DNA of 64,000 bases. Source: Myxococcota bacterium. Its GTDB lineage: Bacteria; Myxococcota_A; UBA9160; UBA6930. The stretch covers positions 62,001-126,000 of the forward strand of contig JANQOX010000021.1 in assembly GCA_028285625.1 (NCBI GenBank), in the 5' to 3' direction. The notes beneath the pieces were generated by a model that did no database searches, was not told the origin of the DNA, and saw nothing but the letters and a program-made list of their open reading frames with translations. The translations under genes and the position numbers were made by a program. Shown one piece after another: positions 26,466 through 34,555 of the stretch (within the stretch, counting starts at the first letter, position 1; each line of letters starts with the position of its first letter).

Positions 26466-28178
26466 ATGTACCGCGCCATCGCCCTGCTTCCCACACTCCT
26501 GGCCGTCGCCCTGGCGACGGCTGCGGCCGCGGACGTCGTGCACGACGCCGAGTACTACGTGCTCGCGGCCCAGAACGGGGAGCGCTGGGCCGCCGAGGAC
26601 GGCGAGCTGGACGAGAAGCTCGCCGCGCTCCGGGCGAAGCACGGCGCACCGCCGAACATCGTCTACGTGCTCTGGGACGACACGGCCTTCGGCGCCGTGG
26701 GCTTTCCCGGCCTCCAGAAGAACTTCGGCTACGAGACGCCGCGCCTCAACGAGATGGCCGCCGAGGGCATCAACTTCACGCGCATGTATACGGAGCCCTC
26801 GTGCACGCCCACCCGGGCCGCCGTGCTCACGGGCCGCATCCCGGTGCGCCACGGCATGGGCGTCGTGGGCATGCCCCACGAGTACGCGGGCCTGCGCGCC
26901 GAGGAGGTCACCATCGCCGAGGTGCTGAGCAAGGCCGGCTACGCCACCGGGTTCTTCGGCAAGGGACACCTGGGCGACATCGAGGAGAGCTACCTGCACA
27001 ACCAGGGCTTCGACGAGGCGCTCTTCACGCCCATGAACCAGATCACCTCGCTCTACAGCCCGCAGGGCAACGCGGTGAACGCCGTGCTCGGCCTGCACCC
27101 GGAGATCTACCCCCCCGACCCCTACCAGCTCGACGATCCGGGCCTCGTACCGACGGGTTGGGTGCAGAACATCGAGGGCAAGAAGGGCGAGCCCGGCGCC
27201 GAGTGGTGCGGGACGTCCAACGAGTGCTTCGAGAAGTTCGACGACGAGGCCTCGAAGCGGACGCTCGACTTCATCGAGCGCAACGCGAAGGCGAACAAGC
27301 CCTTCTTCGTCTCCTACTGGCCGAATTTCCTGAACTTCCTGGCGCCCGAGGCGCCGAAGCGGAGCGTCGCGGGCCTGAAGGTCGCCGGCGCCTTCCCGAA
27401 GTTCGACACGTTCATGGGCCAGCTGATGGACCAGCTCGAAGCCCTGGGCATCGCCGACAACACCCTCGTGGTCGCCATGGCCGACAACGGGCCCATGGTC
27501 CACAGCCCGCCTCCGGGCTGGGGCATGCTCCCCATGCTGTACCGCGGTGGAAAGGGCGACTTCACCGAGGGCGGCGTGCGCACCCCGGCCTTCGCCTGGT
27601 GGCCGGGCGTGATCGCGCCCGGCCAGGTGGTGGGCGACATCATCCACGTGACCGACCTCTACACGACCTTCGCGCGGCTGGGTGGCGCCACCAAGCACAT
27701 CCCGGACGACCGTGTGGTGGACGGGCTCGATCAGACGGCGCTGCTGATGCGCGGCGACACCAACGGCCGACGCGACTATGTGTTCATCTACGCGGGCCAC
27801 GAGCTCGCCGCCACGGTCAAGGGGCGGTACAAGCGGCACTGGATCGGCGCCGGCGACGTCGCCGCCTCCGGCATGCCCGAGGCCTACTACGACCTCTACA
27901 TGGATCCGCGGGAGGAGAGCCCGCAGCTGGTGCCGCTGATCCACACCCAGGGCCAGTTCAACAAGATGCGCGCCCGCCACGAGCTGTTCAAGAAAAAGTA
28001 CCCGGACGCGGAGAACGGCAAGGGCATCCCCTACACGGGCCTCTCGAACGCGCGCCCGGAGACGAAGGCGATCGCCGACCGTGTGCGGCGCAACATCGAG
28101 GCCATGCCCTTCGACCTCGACGAACTGCTGGGGCACGAGATGCCGGGCAGCGACTCGGTGGGCGACTGGGGCCCGTAG
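26466..28178 (+). CDS. secreted arylsulfatase-family enzyme
   Basis: This 570-residue exported sulfatase has a signal peptide (AIALLPTLLAVALATAAAA). The formylglycine motif CTPTR places the modified Cys at residue 113 within EPSCTPTRAAVLTGR; NIVYVLWDD and MADNGPM supply metal ligands and GKGHLGD the substrate lysine/histidine region. It needs a formylglycine-generating enzyme or anSME, not seen in this window. Its place in a catabolic, steroid-like window allows sulfate-ester removal from steroids or polysaccharides, but substrate is not deducible. GAGGAGG precedes the ATG. Confidence 0.92.
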   Translation: MYRAIALLPTLLAVALATAAAADVVHDAEYYVLAAQNGERWAAEDGELDEKLAALRAKHGAPPNIVYVLWDDTAFGAVGFPGLQKNFGYETPRLNEMAAEGINFTRMYTEPSCTPTRAAVLTGRIPVRHGMGVVGMPHEYAGLRAEEVTIAEVLSKAGYATGFFGKGHLGDIEESYLHNQGFDEALFTPMNQITSLYSPQGNAVNAVLGLHPEIYPPDPYQLDDPGLVPTGWVQNIEGKKGEPGAEWCGTSNECFEKFDDEASKRTLDFIERNAKANKPFFVSYWPNFLNFLAPEAPKRSVAGLKVAGAFPKFDTFMGQLMDQLEALGIADNTLVVAMADNGPMVHSPPPGWGMLPMLYRGGKGDFTEGGVRTPAFAWWPGVIAPGQVVGDIIHVTDLYTTFARLGGATKHIPDDRVVDGLDQTALLMRGDTNGRRDYVFIYAGHELAATVKGRYKRHWIGAGDVAASGMPEAYYDLYMDPREESPQLVPLIHTQGQFNKMRARHELFKKKYPDAENGKGIPYTGLSNARPETKAIADRVRRNIEAMPFDLDELLGHEMPGSDSVGDWGP

Positions 28179-28241
28179 CCGGCGACCGCGTCTAGCGGAG
28201 CGCGGCACCCGCATCGCGGAGCACCGCCTGGGCGGGCAGTG

Positions 28242-28303
28242 GACCATGCGCTTCAACCCATCGTCCCTCGCACGAGTGGTACGAGGTGCCGCAGCAGTCG
28301 CCG
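28242..28303 (+). repeat. 62-bp degenerate copy of part of the CmcJ/NvfI gene
   Basis: This intergenic stretch matches 22862-22922 inside the CmcJ/NvfI gene with five mismatches and one inserted base by my hand alignment. In one frame it still encodes THRPSHEWYEVPQQSP, matching residues in the intact gene. It is either the last trace of a second paralog or an ectopic duplication. Confidence 0.7.
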
Positions 28304-28318
28304 GGTCGTGCGTGCCGC

Positions 28319-28774
28319 TCAGGCGGCCTCGGTCTCGCACGCCTCCCGCGTGACGTCGTGGCGAAACGCGAACATCCGCTCGAGCATCCGATGTGCGAAC
28401 GGGCCGCCCAGGGCACGGCCCAGCGCGCCCATCGGCAGCTCGTACGTGATGTCGTCGGTCAGCAGGCACCGGTCCGAACCCTGGGGTGTCACGACGTGTC
28501 GGTGCAGCCACTCGGCGAAAGGCCCCTCGACCATGCGGTCGGCGAACAGGTGGCCGGGCTCGTAGGCCACGTGCTCGGCGACGATGCGTTGCCAGAAGGG
28601 GCCGACGCCGACCTTCACGATCACCCGCGTCCCGACCTCGAGCGAGGCGGGGGGCTGCACGATCTCGTGGCGCTGCCACGGCGGCTGCAGGCGCTCGAAG
28701 GCGTCGGGGGCCTCGTGAAACGCGAACACCCGCTCCGCGCTCGCGTGAATCACGCTCTCCTTCAAGAAGCGCAC
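28319..28774 (-). CDS. SRPBCC (START-like) family protein
   Basis: This roughly 151-residue protein of the SRPBCC/cyclase-dehydrase fold has KESVIHASAERVFAFHEAPDAFERLQPPW at the start, EHVAYEPGHLFADRM in the middle and LTDDITYELPMG near the end. Such proteins hold hydrophobic ligands in a deep cavity. The GTG start at 28774 overlaps the end of the DUF2236 gene by 13 bases; upstream in-frame residues belong to a shadow of that gene. The pair is probably co-translated. Confidence 0.8.
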   Translation of the reverse strand: MRFLKESVIHASAERVFAFHEAPDAFERLQPPWQRHEIVQPPASLEVGTRVIVKVGVGPFWQRIVAEHVAYEPGHLFADRMVEGPFAEWLHRHVVTPQGSDRCLLTDDITYELPMGALGRALGGPFAHRMLERMFAFRHDVTREACETEAA

Positions 28775-29703
28775 GAGGGGTCGGCTGACTGGAGGGGAGC
28801 GACGGCGACGCCCTCCGGGAGGGGCTGACGGAAGAGTCCGTGGGGCACCGGGGCACCGGCGCGGACCAGCGCGAGATGCCAGGAGGGCGACGAGCCGAGC
28901 GCCCAGCGCAGGCTCGCTAGCGCCAGGGCGCCGGCCCGCGCGCGCGGCGACGAGACCCGCAGGCCCAGGACCTCGCGCAGGGGTGCTGGGACCGTCGGAA
29001 TGGCGGCCTCGAGCAGGAGGCGGTAGCCGAGCCCCGGGCCGACCGGCACCGGTGGACGCCGCAAGAACGCGATCACGTCGGCCTGCGCGCGGGACGCGGC
29101 CACGTCCGGGTGGTCGCAGACCCAGGTGGCCAGGGCTTCCGCCGTCTCGGGCAGTGGCGTGGCGCCGAGCCGCGCGCCGATGCGTGCCTGCTCGAGGACG
29201 AAGCGGTCGGCTTCTTCGGGGGCGAGGGGCCTCGGGCCGTAGTGCTGGTACGCACAGAGGAACGAGTCGGTGAGTACGTTGTGAACCCACGCGGCCTGGG
29301 CCGGGTCGTTGGCGTCATAGGCGCGCCCGCGTTCCGACAGGCCCTTCACCGGACGGTGGACGGCGCGCACGATGTTCACCGCCTCGTCCACTTCGGGCTT
29401 GGCGCCGTAGGTGGTTGCCGTCACGAAGAACGATGTGCGCGTGAGTCGACCGAGCGGGTCGGTGCGGAAGCTCGAGTGCTGGGCGACGCCGGCGACGACC
29501 TCGGGGTGGGCGGTCTGGATCAGGAGCGCCCGGATGCCTCCGACGAATGCGGCCACGTCACCCACCACCCGCCAGGAGACCGAGTCGGGCCCGAGCACAC
29601 CCGGGTCGCCCGCGAAGTCGAGCGTCTTTTCGAGGGGGCGACGGCCATGAGAGAACAGCGACTGCGTGGTCGCGGCGACCTGGCTTCGGATCTGCGCGAA
29701 CAC
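28762..29703 (-). CDS. DUF2236 / MpaB-family oxygenase
   Basis: This 313-residue protein belongs to the family of latex-clearing protein and fungal MpaB, haem b enzymes that cleave or oxidise C=C bonds. The conserved core LIQTAHPEVVAGVAQHSSFRTDPLGRL (His likely near haem) and RTSFFVTATTYG are intact, and VHNVLTDSFLCAY follows the family pattern. It has no signal peptide. Coupled to an SRPBCC protein, it may act on an isoprenoid or other hydrophobic substrate; that is inference. Confidence 0.85.
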   Translation of the reverse strand: MFAQIRSQVAATTQSLFSHGRRPLEKTLDFAGDPGVLGPDSVSWRVVGDVAAFVGGIRALLIQTAHPEVVAGVAQHSSFRTDPLGRLTRTSFFVTATTYGAKPEVDEAVNIVRAVHRPVKGLSERGRAYDANDPAQAAWVHNVLTDSFLCAYQHYGPRPLAPEEADRFVLEQARIGARLGATPLPETAEALATWVCDHPDVAASRAQADVIAFLRRPPVPVGPGLGYRLLLEAAIPTVPAPLREVLGLRVSSPRARAGALALASLRWALGSSPSWHLALVRAGAPVPHGLFRQPLPEGVAVAPLQSADPSCAS

Positions 29704-29721
29704 GGCGGTCTCGCGCGGCCT

Positions 29722-30462
29722 TCAGCGCTGGTTCGCGAGCAGGGCGAGAAATTCGCGGCGCAGGTTCGGGTCTTCGAGGAAGGAGCCCCGCATCATGCTG
29801 TTGGTCATCTTCGAGTCCATGTCCTTCACGCCCCGCCACTGCATGCAGTGGTGGTCGGCCTCCATCACGATGGCGAGTCCGTCGGGCTGCATCTTCTCCT
29901 GCAGCAGCTCGGCGAGCTGTGCGATGGCCTCTTCCTGGATCTGCGGGCGGGACATCACCCACTCGACGAGCCGGGCGTACTTCGAGAGGCCGATCAGCGC
30001 CGAGTGCTCGTTGGGCATCACGCCTACCCAGATGCGTCCCATGATCGGGCAAAGGTGGTGCGAGCAGGCACTGCGCACGGTGATGGGACCCACGATCATG
30101 AGCTCGTCGAGCCGGCTCACGTTGGGGAACTCGGTCACCGCGGGCTGCGGGCGGTAGCGGCCGCCGAACACCTCCTGCACGTACATCTTGGCCACGCGTC
30201 GTGCCGTGTCGCGGGTGTTGTGGTCGCTCTCGGTGTCGATCACCAGGCCGCGAAGCACCTCGGCAATCTTCTCGGAGACCTCTTCCTGCAGCGCTTCGAC
30301 CTCGCCCTCTTCGAAGAACGCCGAGATGTTGTCGTTGGCATGGAAGCGGGCTTTCGCCTCGACGATCCGCGCGCGTACGCGGTCGGCGACCGGCGAGTCC
30401 GAGACGATGACGCCGACGCGCGGCCCGCGCGCCATCCCGATCTGCGGTGCTGCGCTCGCCAT
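29722..30462 (-). CDS. folE: GTP cyclohydrolase I
   Basis: This 246-residue enzyme converts GTP to dihydroneopterin triphosphate, the first step to folate or tetrahydrobiopterin. The zinc and catalytic motif SACSHHLCPIMGRIWVG, the SKYARLVEWVMSRPQIQE segment and the C-terminal DHHCMQWRGV are all present. It is slightly longer than typical FolE because of about 40 extra N-terminal residues. Its ATG shares bases with the stop of the upstream EF-hand gene (TGATG); the longer track ORF to 30879 is a frame shadow. Confidence 0.93.
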   Translation of the reverse strand: MASAAPQIGMARGPRVGVIVSDSPVADRVRARIVEAKARFHANDNISAFFEEGEVEALQEEVSEKIAEVLRGLVIDTESDHNTRDTARRVAKMYVQEVFGGRYRPQPAVTEFPNVSRLDELMIVGPITVRSACSHHLCPIMGRIWVGVMPNEHSALIGLSKYARLVEWVMSRPQIQEEAIAQLAELLQEKMQPDGLAIVMEADHHCMQWRGVKDMDSKMTNSMMRGSFLEDPNLRREFLALLANQR

Positions 30463-30755
30463 CAGGACGCCATCCCGTCGGCCGGGCCGTGGTGCATCTC
30501 GTAGAAGGCGAGGTACTCGCCCATCGTCATCAGCCCGTCGCCATCCGCGTCGCAGGCTTCGAACGACACGCCGAAGCGCTCGAGCCCGGCCTCGGTGTAC
30601 TCCTCGGCGGTGACGGCCCCGTCGCCATCGGCGTCGGCCGCGTCGAAGATGTGGGCCACGACCGACGTGGCGTCGTGGGGATCGATGGCGAAGGCCGAGC
30701 CAGCCGTCCAAGCTAGGGCCGCGGCGGCCAGGGATGCCAAAAGAGTGAGTCGCAT
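30462..30755 (-). CDS. small secreted EF-hand protein
   Basis: This 97-residue exported protein has a signal peptide (LTLLASLAAAALAWTAGSAFA) followed by two canonical calcium loops, DADGDGAVTAEE and DADGDGLMTMGE, with little else. It is likely a periplasmic calcium-binding protein. It overlaps folE by TGATG and is divergent from the TPR-CHAT-OmpA gene, sharing a short promoter region with it. Calcium-binding partners for a periplasmic protease are conceivable but unproven. Confidence 0.85.
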   Translation of the reverse strand: MRLTLLASLAAAALAWTAGSAFAIDPHDATSVVAHIFDAADADGDGAVTAEEYTEAGLERFGVSFEACDADGDGLMTMGEYLAFYEMHHGPADGMAS

Positions 30756-30810
30756 GATGGGTCTCCCGGTGCGAGCGAGGCCGGCCCCCAGGGGGAGCGG
30801 GCCGTCGGAT

Positions 30811-30833
30811 CGTTACGAACGTCCAGATAATAT
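30811..30833 (+). promoter_or_regulatory. putative -10 element with overlapping CGTTACGAACG palindrome
   Basis: An AT-rich GATAATAT sits 8 to 16 bases before the ATG of the TPR-CHAT-OmpA gene and looks like a -10 box, which would give an essentially leaderless transcript. Just upstream, CGTT-ACG-AACG is symmetric and could be an operator. There is no clear Shine-Dalgarno before the ATG, consistent with leaderless initiation. Confidence 0.35.
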
Positions 30834-30841
30834 CGGTACAA

Positions 30842-33800
30842 ATGTCGAGATTCAAGCCGGGTCCCAGAGTTCGCCGCACTCGCGGGTGCGGGCTGCCGTT
30901 CGCTCTGATGGGGCTCCTGGCCTCGTGCCTGTTTCTGGCGGCCGCGGCGCGCGCCGACCTCGAGCGCGCACGCCAGCTGAGTGCCGAGTCACTCGGGCTC
31001 TACCAGGCAGGCCGCTACGACGAGGCGCGCACCGCTGCCGAGCAGACCCTGGCGATCCGCCAGGCCGAACTCGACCCGCCGCACGTGCTGCTCGCCGAGG
31101 CGCATCTCGCGCTGGGCGTCGTCCTACGGGAGCAGGGAGACTACGCAGCGGCCCGGCCCCATCTCGAGCAGGCGCTAGCCCTCTACCGGGAGGCGTCTGG
31201 TCCCGATCACGCGGATACGGTGATGGCGCACAACATGCTGGGGTTGCTGGCCTGGCGCGAGGCCGAGCATGAGCGCGCCCTCGAGCACTACCGCGAAGCG
31301 CTCGCGATCATCGACGAGGCTCAGCTCGACGTCGGGCCGTTGCAGGCGATGTTGTTCGCCAATACCGGCCTGGTCCGCCGGGACATGGGTGACCTGGAGT
31401 TGGCCGAAGCGTCGCTGCTCCGGGCGATCGAAGTGGCCGTTGGGCCCCCGCCTGCGCCATTCCTCCCGATGCTGCGCGGACACCTGGGCATCGTCTACGT
31501 CGACACGGGTGAGTTTGATCGAGCCGAGCCGTTGCTTCAGGAAGCGCTGGCCGGCCACCGTGCATCGCTCGGGCCTACGCACCCGCAGACGGCCCTCAGC
31601 GCGATCAACCTGGGCCTGCTTCGCCAGCGGCAGTCGCGCTACGACGAGGCCCGGTCGCTTACGCTCGGCGCGGTGGAGGTACTCGAGCAGGGGTCCGCGG
31701 GCACCGAGCATCTGGCCATGGCCGTCAACAACCTTGGGCTGATCGACTACGAGCTCGGCGACTACGTTCGCGCCGAGGCCTCGTTCGAGCGCGCACTCGC
31801 GATCCTCGAGGAGGCGCTCGGCAAGATGCACCCATCGCTCGTCATGCCCCTCAACAACCTCTCACGTGTCCGTTTGGCCAAGGGGGACTCGATCGATGCC
31901 ATCGGGCCGCTCGTTACCGCGCAGAGCATCCTCATCCTTGCCCATGACGGTCCACACCCACAGCGGGCCCTGGTCGAGGCGAACCTGGCGCTGCTCTGGG
32001 TGAAGGTCGGCGCCTACGATCTTGCGCTGCCGCTGGTCGAGTCGGCGATCGCCGACTACGAAGCACTGGGCCTGTCCGACCACCCCGACACGGCCGTAGC
32101 CCTGCTCATTTCGGCCGAGGTGATGCGGGAAAGCGGCGATCTGACGCGGGCGGCCGACCTCGCGGGCCAGGCGCTGGAGATCCAAGAAGGTGCGCTGGGT
32201 CCACGCCATCCGAGCCTGGCTTGGTCGCTCAACGCCCTGGCCATGATCGCCGGCGAGAAAGGAGATCTCGCGTTTCAGAACGAGACGTTCCTGCGGGCTG
32301 CATCGATCCGCGAGTCCGGCTCCGGGGCCGATCATCCCGAGCTCGCCATCCTCCTCTGGAACCTGGTGACGGGCTATTGGCAGGTCGGCCAACTCGATCT
32401 CGCCGAGCAGTCCGCGGCCCGCGCCCTCGAGATCGAGGAGCGCAACATTGCACGCGTCCTGCCGAGCGCCTCCGAGCAGCAGGCCCGCGCGTACATGGAC
32501 ACGATCGATACCAGTGCCGAGGCGATCCTGTCCTTCCAGGCCGTGCGCCCCGGCGTCGAATCGACCCGTCGCCTGGCCCTCGAGACCGTGCTGCGGCGGA
32601 AGGGGCGCGTGCTCGACGTGCTGGCGGGTGGGCTTCGCACGCTCCGGCAACAGCTCGCTCAAGAGGACCGGGTGCTGGTCGACGAGTTGATGCAGCGCCG
32701 CGACGCGCTCGCGCGGCTCGTGCTGGGCGATCGCGTCGCGGAAGACGATCTCGACGAGCTCCGCGACGAGATCGAAGCGCTTGAACGCGAAGCTGCGCGT
32801 CGGGGCGGACTGATGCGTGCCGCCGCGGCGCCGGTCACGGTCGCCAGCGTGCAGCGTGCCCTGCCCGCGGACTCGGCACTGATCGAGATCGTCGCCTTCG
32901 ACGCCTACGACCCCACCGGCGTCGAGTCCTCCTGGGGCGAAGCGCAGCTCGGGGCGTTCGTGCTGCGGCCCGAGGGCGAGCCCGACTGGTTCGCCCTGGG
33001 CGACGCCGAGCCGATCGAGGCCGCCATTCGCGCGCTGCAAGGGGCCCTCGCCGATGTCAGCACTGCGGGCGAGGCGCTCGAAGCCGGCTCGCGCGAAGTC
33101 TACGACGCGCTCGTCGCACCGCTTGGCGAACGGCTCGAGGGCGTCGAGCGGCTCTTCATCGCCCCCGACGGGCCGGTGCACCTCGTCCCGTTCGCGGCGC
33201 TCGTCGCGCCAGGGGGCGAACTGCTCGTCGAGGCGTTCGAGATCAACTATCTCACCAGCGGGCGCGACCTGCTGCGACCCGCGAGTCGCCAGAGTTCACC
33301 CACGGCGTCGCTGGTGATGGGGGCTCCAGCCTTCGACCTGCCCGGCGCCGAACCCGCGCCGCATCGGGTCGGTGCTCTCGTGGGCGCGCCGTCTTTCGGT
33401 CCGCTGCCCGGTACGCGGCAAGAGGCCGAGCGCGTGGCCGAGACCCTCGGGGTTCGCGCCCGGACCGGGACGGCCGCGTCCGAGTCGGCCCTTCGCAGTC
33501 GTCCCAGCCCGCACGTGCTGCACCTCGCGACGCACGGCTTCTTCTTGCCCGACGAAGCCAAGACGCGGCCCGATCGCGCGACCGAACGCGGTCTCCAGAT
33601 GGTGTCGACCACCCAGCCGGGAGCGCCGATGGACCCGTTTCGAGGGGCCCTCGCCGGTGAGAGCCCGCTGCTGCGCTCGGGAGTCGTGCTCGCGGGGGCG
33701 AACCAGCAGCGCGAGGGTGAAGAAGATGGGGTGCTCACCGCGCTCGAGCTGGCGGGACTCGACCTCGTGGGTACGCAGCTCGCGGTGCTGTCGGCCTGCG

Positions 33801-34432
33801 AGACGGGTCTCGGCGACGTGGAGATCGGCGAAGGCGTGTACGGGCTGCGGCGAGCGCTCGTGCTGGCCGGGGCCGACGCGCAGCTGGTGAGTCTGTGGAA
33901 GGTGGCCGACGACGCCACGCGCGATCTCATGATCGACTACTACGGGCGGCGCCTCGACGGAATGCCCCATGGAGCTGCGCTGCGGGCGACCCAGCGCGCG
34001 ATGATCGAGGGCGACCGCTACGCCCATCCCTACTACTGGTCCGCCTTCGTGCCGATCGGTGCAGGCGGCGACCTGGCGCGGTTTCAGCCGGCGCTGCCCG
34101 GCGTGGTCGCCTTCGCACTGGGCTCGGCAGAGCTCGACGCGCGCGCGCGCAGTCGTCTCGACGCCTTTGCAGCGGAGCTGGCGCAGGCCCGCTACGCCGA
34201 TCGGCCGATCCGGCTCGGCGGTCACACGGACGATCTCGGCGACGCCGCGTCGAACGATCGCCTCTCGCGCGCCCGGGCCGAGGCCGTGCGGGCGTACCTG
34301 GTGGGCCGCGGCATCGCGCCCGACCGTCTCCGCGTCGAGGCCCATGGCGAGGAGCGCCCCCGCGTCGTCAATCGCGACGGCGGCACCCGCAGCGAGAACC
34401 GCCGCGTCGAAGTCGTCATCGCGCCCGATTGA
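30842..34432 (+). CDS. exported TPR-CHAT peptidase-OmpA fusion protein
   Basis: This 1196-residue protein begins with a signal peptide (ALMGLLASCLFLAAAARA; a lipobox-like LASC is also present). Kinesin-light-chain-type TPRs fill about 40-560 (repeated H-P-x-L/T-A-x-x-L-x-N-L and Y-x-x-A patterns). A caspase-like CHAT domain covers about 840-1085 with candidate catalytic H898 (LHLATHGFF) and C986 (LSACETGLG), both intact. An OmpA-like peptidoglycan-binding domain ends the protein (GHTDDLGDAASNDRLSRARA, D1130). Known TPR-CHAT proteins are mostly cytoplasmic; this layout predicts a peptidoglycan-anchored periplasmic protease. Target unknown; no gRAMP or Cas gene is nearby. Confidence 0.9.
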   Translation: MSRFKPGPRVRRTRGCGLPFALMGLLASCLFLAAAARADLERARQLSAESLGLYQAGRYDEARTAAEQTLAIRQAELDPPHVLLAEAHLALGVVLREQGDYAAARPHLEQALALYREASGPDHADTVMAHNMLGLLAWREAEHERALEHYREALAIIDEAQLDVGPLQAMLFANTGLVRRDMGDLELAEASLLRAIEVAVGPPPAPFLPMLRGHLGIVYVDTGEFDRAEPLLQEALAGHRASLGPTHPQTALSAINLGLLRQRQSRYDEARSLTLGAVEVLEQGSAGTEHLAMAVNNLGLIDYELGDYVRAEASFERALAILEEALGKMHPSLVMPLNNLSRVRLAKGDSIDAIGPLVTAQSILILAHDGPHPQRALVEANLALLWVKVGAYDLALPLVESAIADYEALGLSDHPDTAVALLISAEVMRESGDLTRAADLAGQALEIQEGALGPRHPSLAWSLNALAMIAGEKGDLAFQNETFLRAASIRESGSGADHPELAILLWNLVTGYWQVGQLDLAEQSAARALEIEERNIARVLPSASEQQARAYMDTIDTSAEAILSFQAVRPGVESTRRLALETVLRRKGRVLDVLAGGLRTLRQQLAQEDRVLVDELMQRRDALARLVLGDRVAEDDLDELRDEIEALEREAARRGGLMRAAAAPVTVASVQRALPADSALIEIVAFDAYDPTGVESSWGEAQLGAFVLRPEGEPDWFALGDAEPIEAAIRALQGALADVSTAGEALEAGSREVYDALVAPLGERLEGVERLFIAPDGPVHLVPFAALVAPGGELLVEAFEINYLTSGRDLLRPASRQSSPTASLVMGAPAFDLPGAEPAPHRVGALVGAPSFGPLPGTRQEAERVAETLGVRARTGTAASESALRSRPSPHVLHLATHGFFLPDEAKTRPDRATERGLQMVSTTQPGAPMDPFRGALAGESPLLRSGVVLAGANQQREGEEDGVLTALELAGLDLVGTQLAVLSACETGLGDVEIGEGVYGLRRALVLAGADAQLVSLWKVADDATRDLMIDYYGRRLDGMPHGAALRATQRAMIEGDRYAHPYYWSAFVPIGAGGDLARFQPALPGVVAFALGSAELDARARSRLDAFAAELAQARYADRPIRLGGHTDDLGDAASNDRLSRARAEAVRAYLVGRGIAPDRLRVEAHGEERPRVVNRDGGTRSENRRVEVVIAPD

Positions 34433-34555
34433 GCGCGCGCTTGGTGGTGTCCCGGCGGTAGCGAAGAGCCCGAGCCACCAGAGCGCAGCTGCAAGCGATC
34501 GGCCGTGCAGCCAGCGCCCATCCGAGCGTGGGGGCGGCTCGCGTAACGAGCACGC

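Noticed and set aside
30842-34432. Craspase-type (gRAMP/TPR-CHAT) CRISPR system
   Set aside because: The CHAT fusion has an export signal and OmpA domain, and no Cas7-11, Cas1/2 or repeat array exists in the window.
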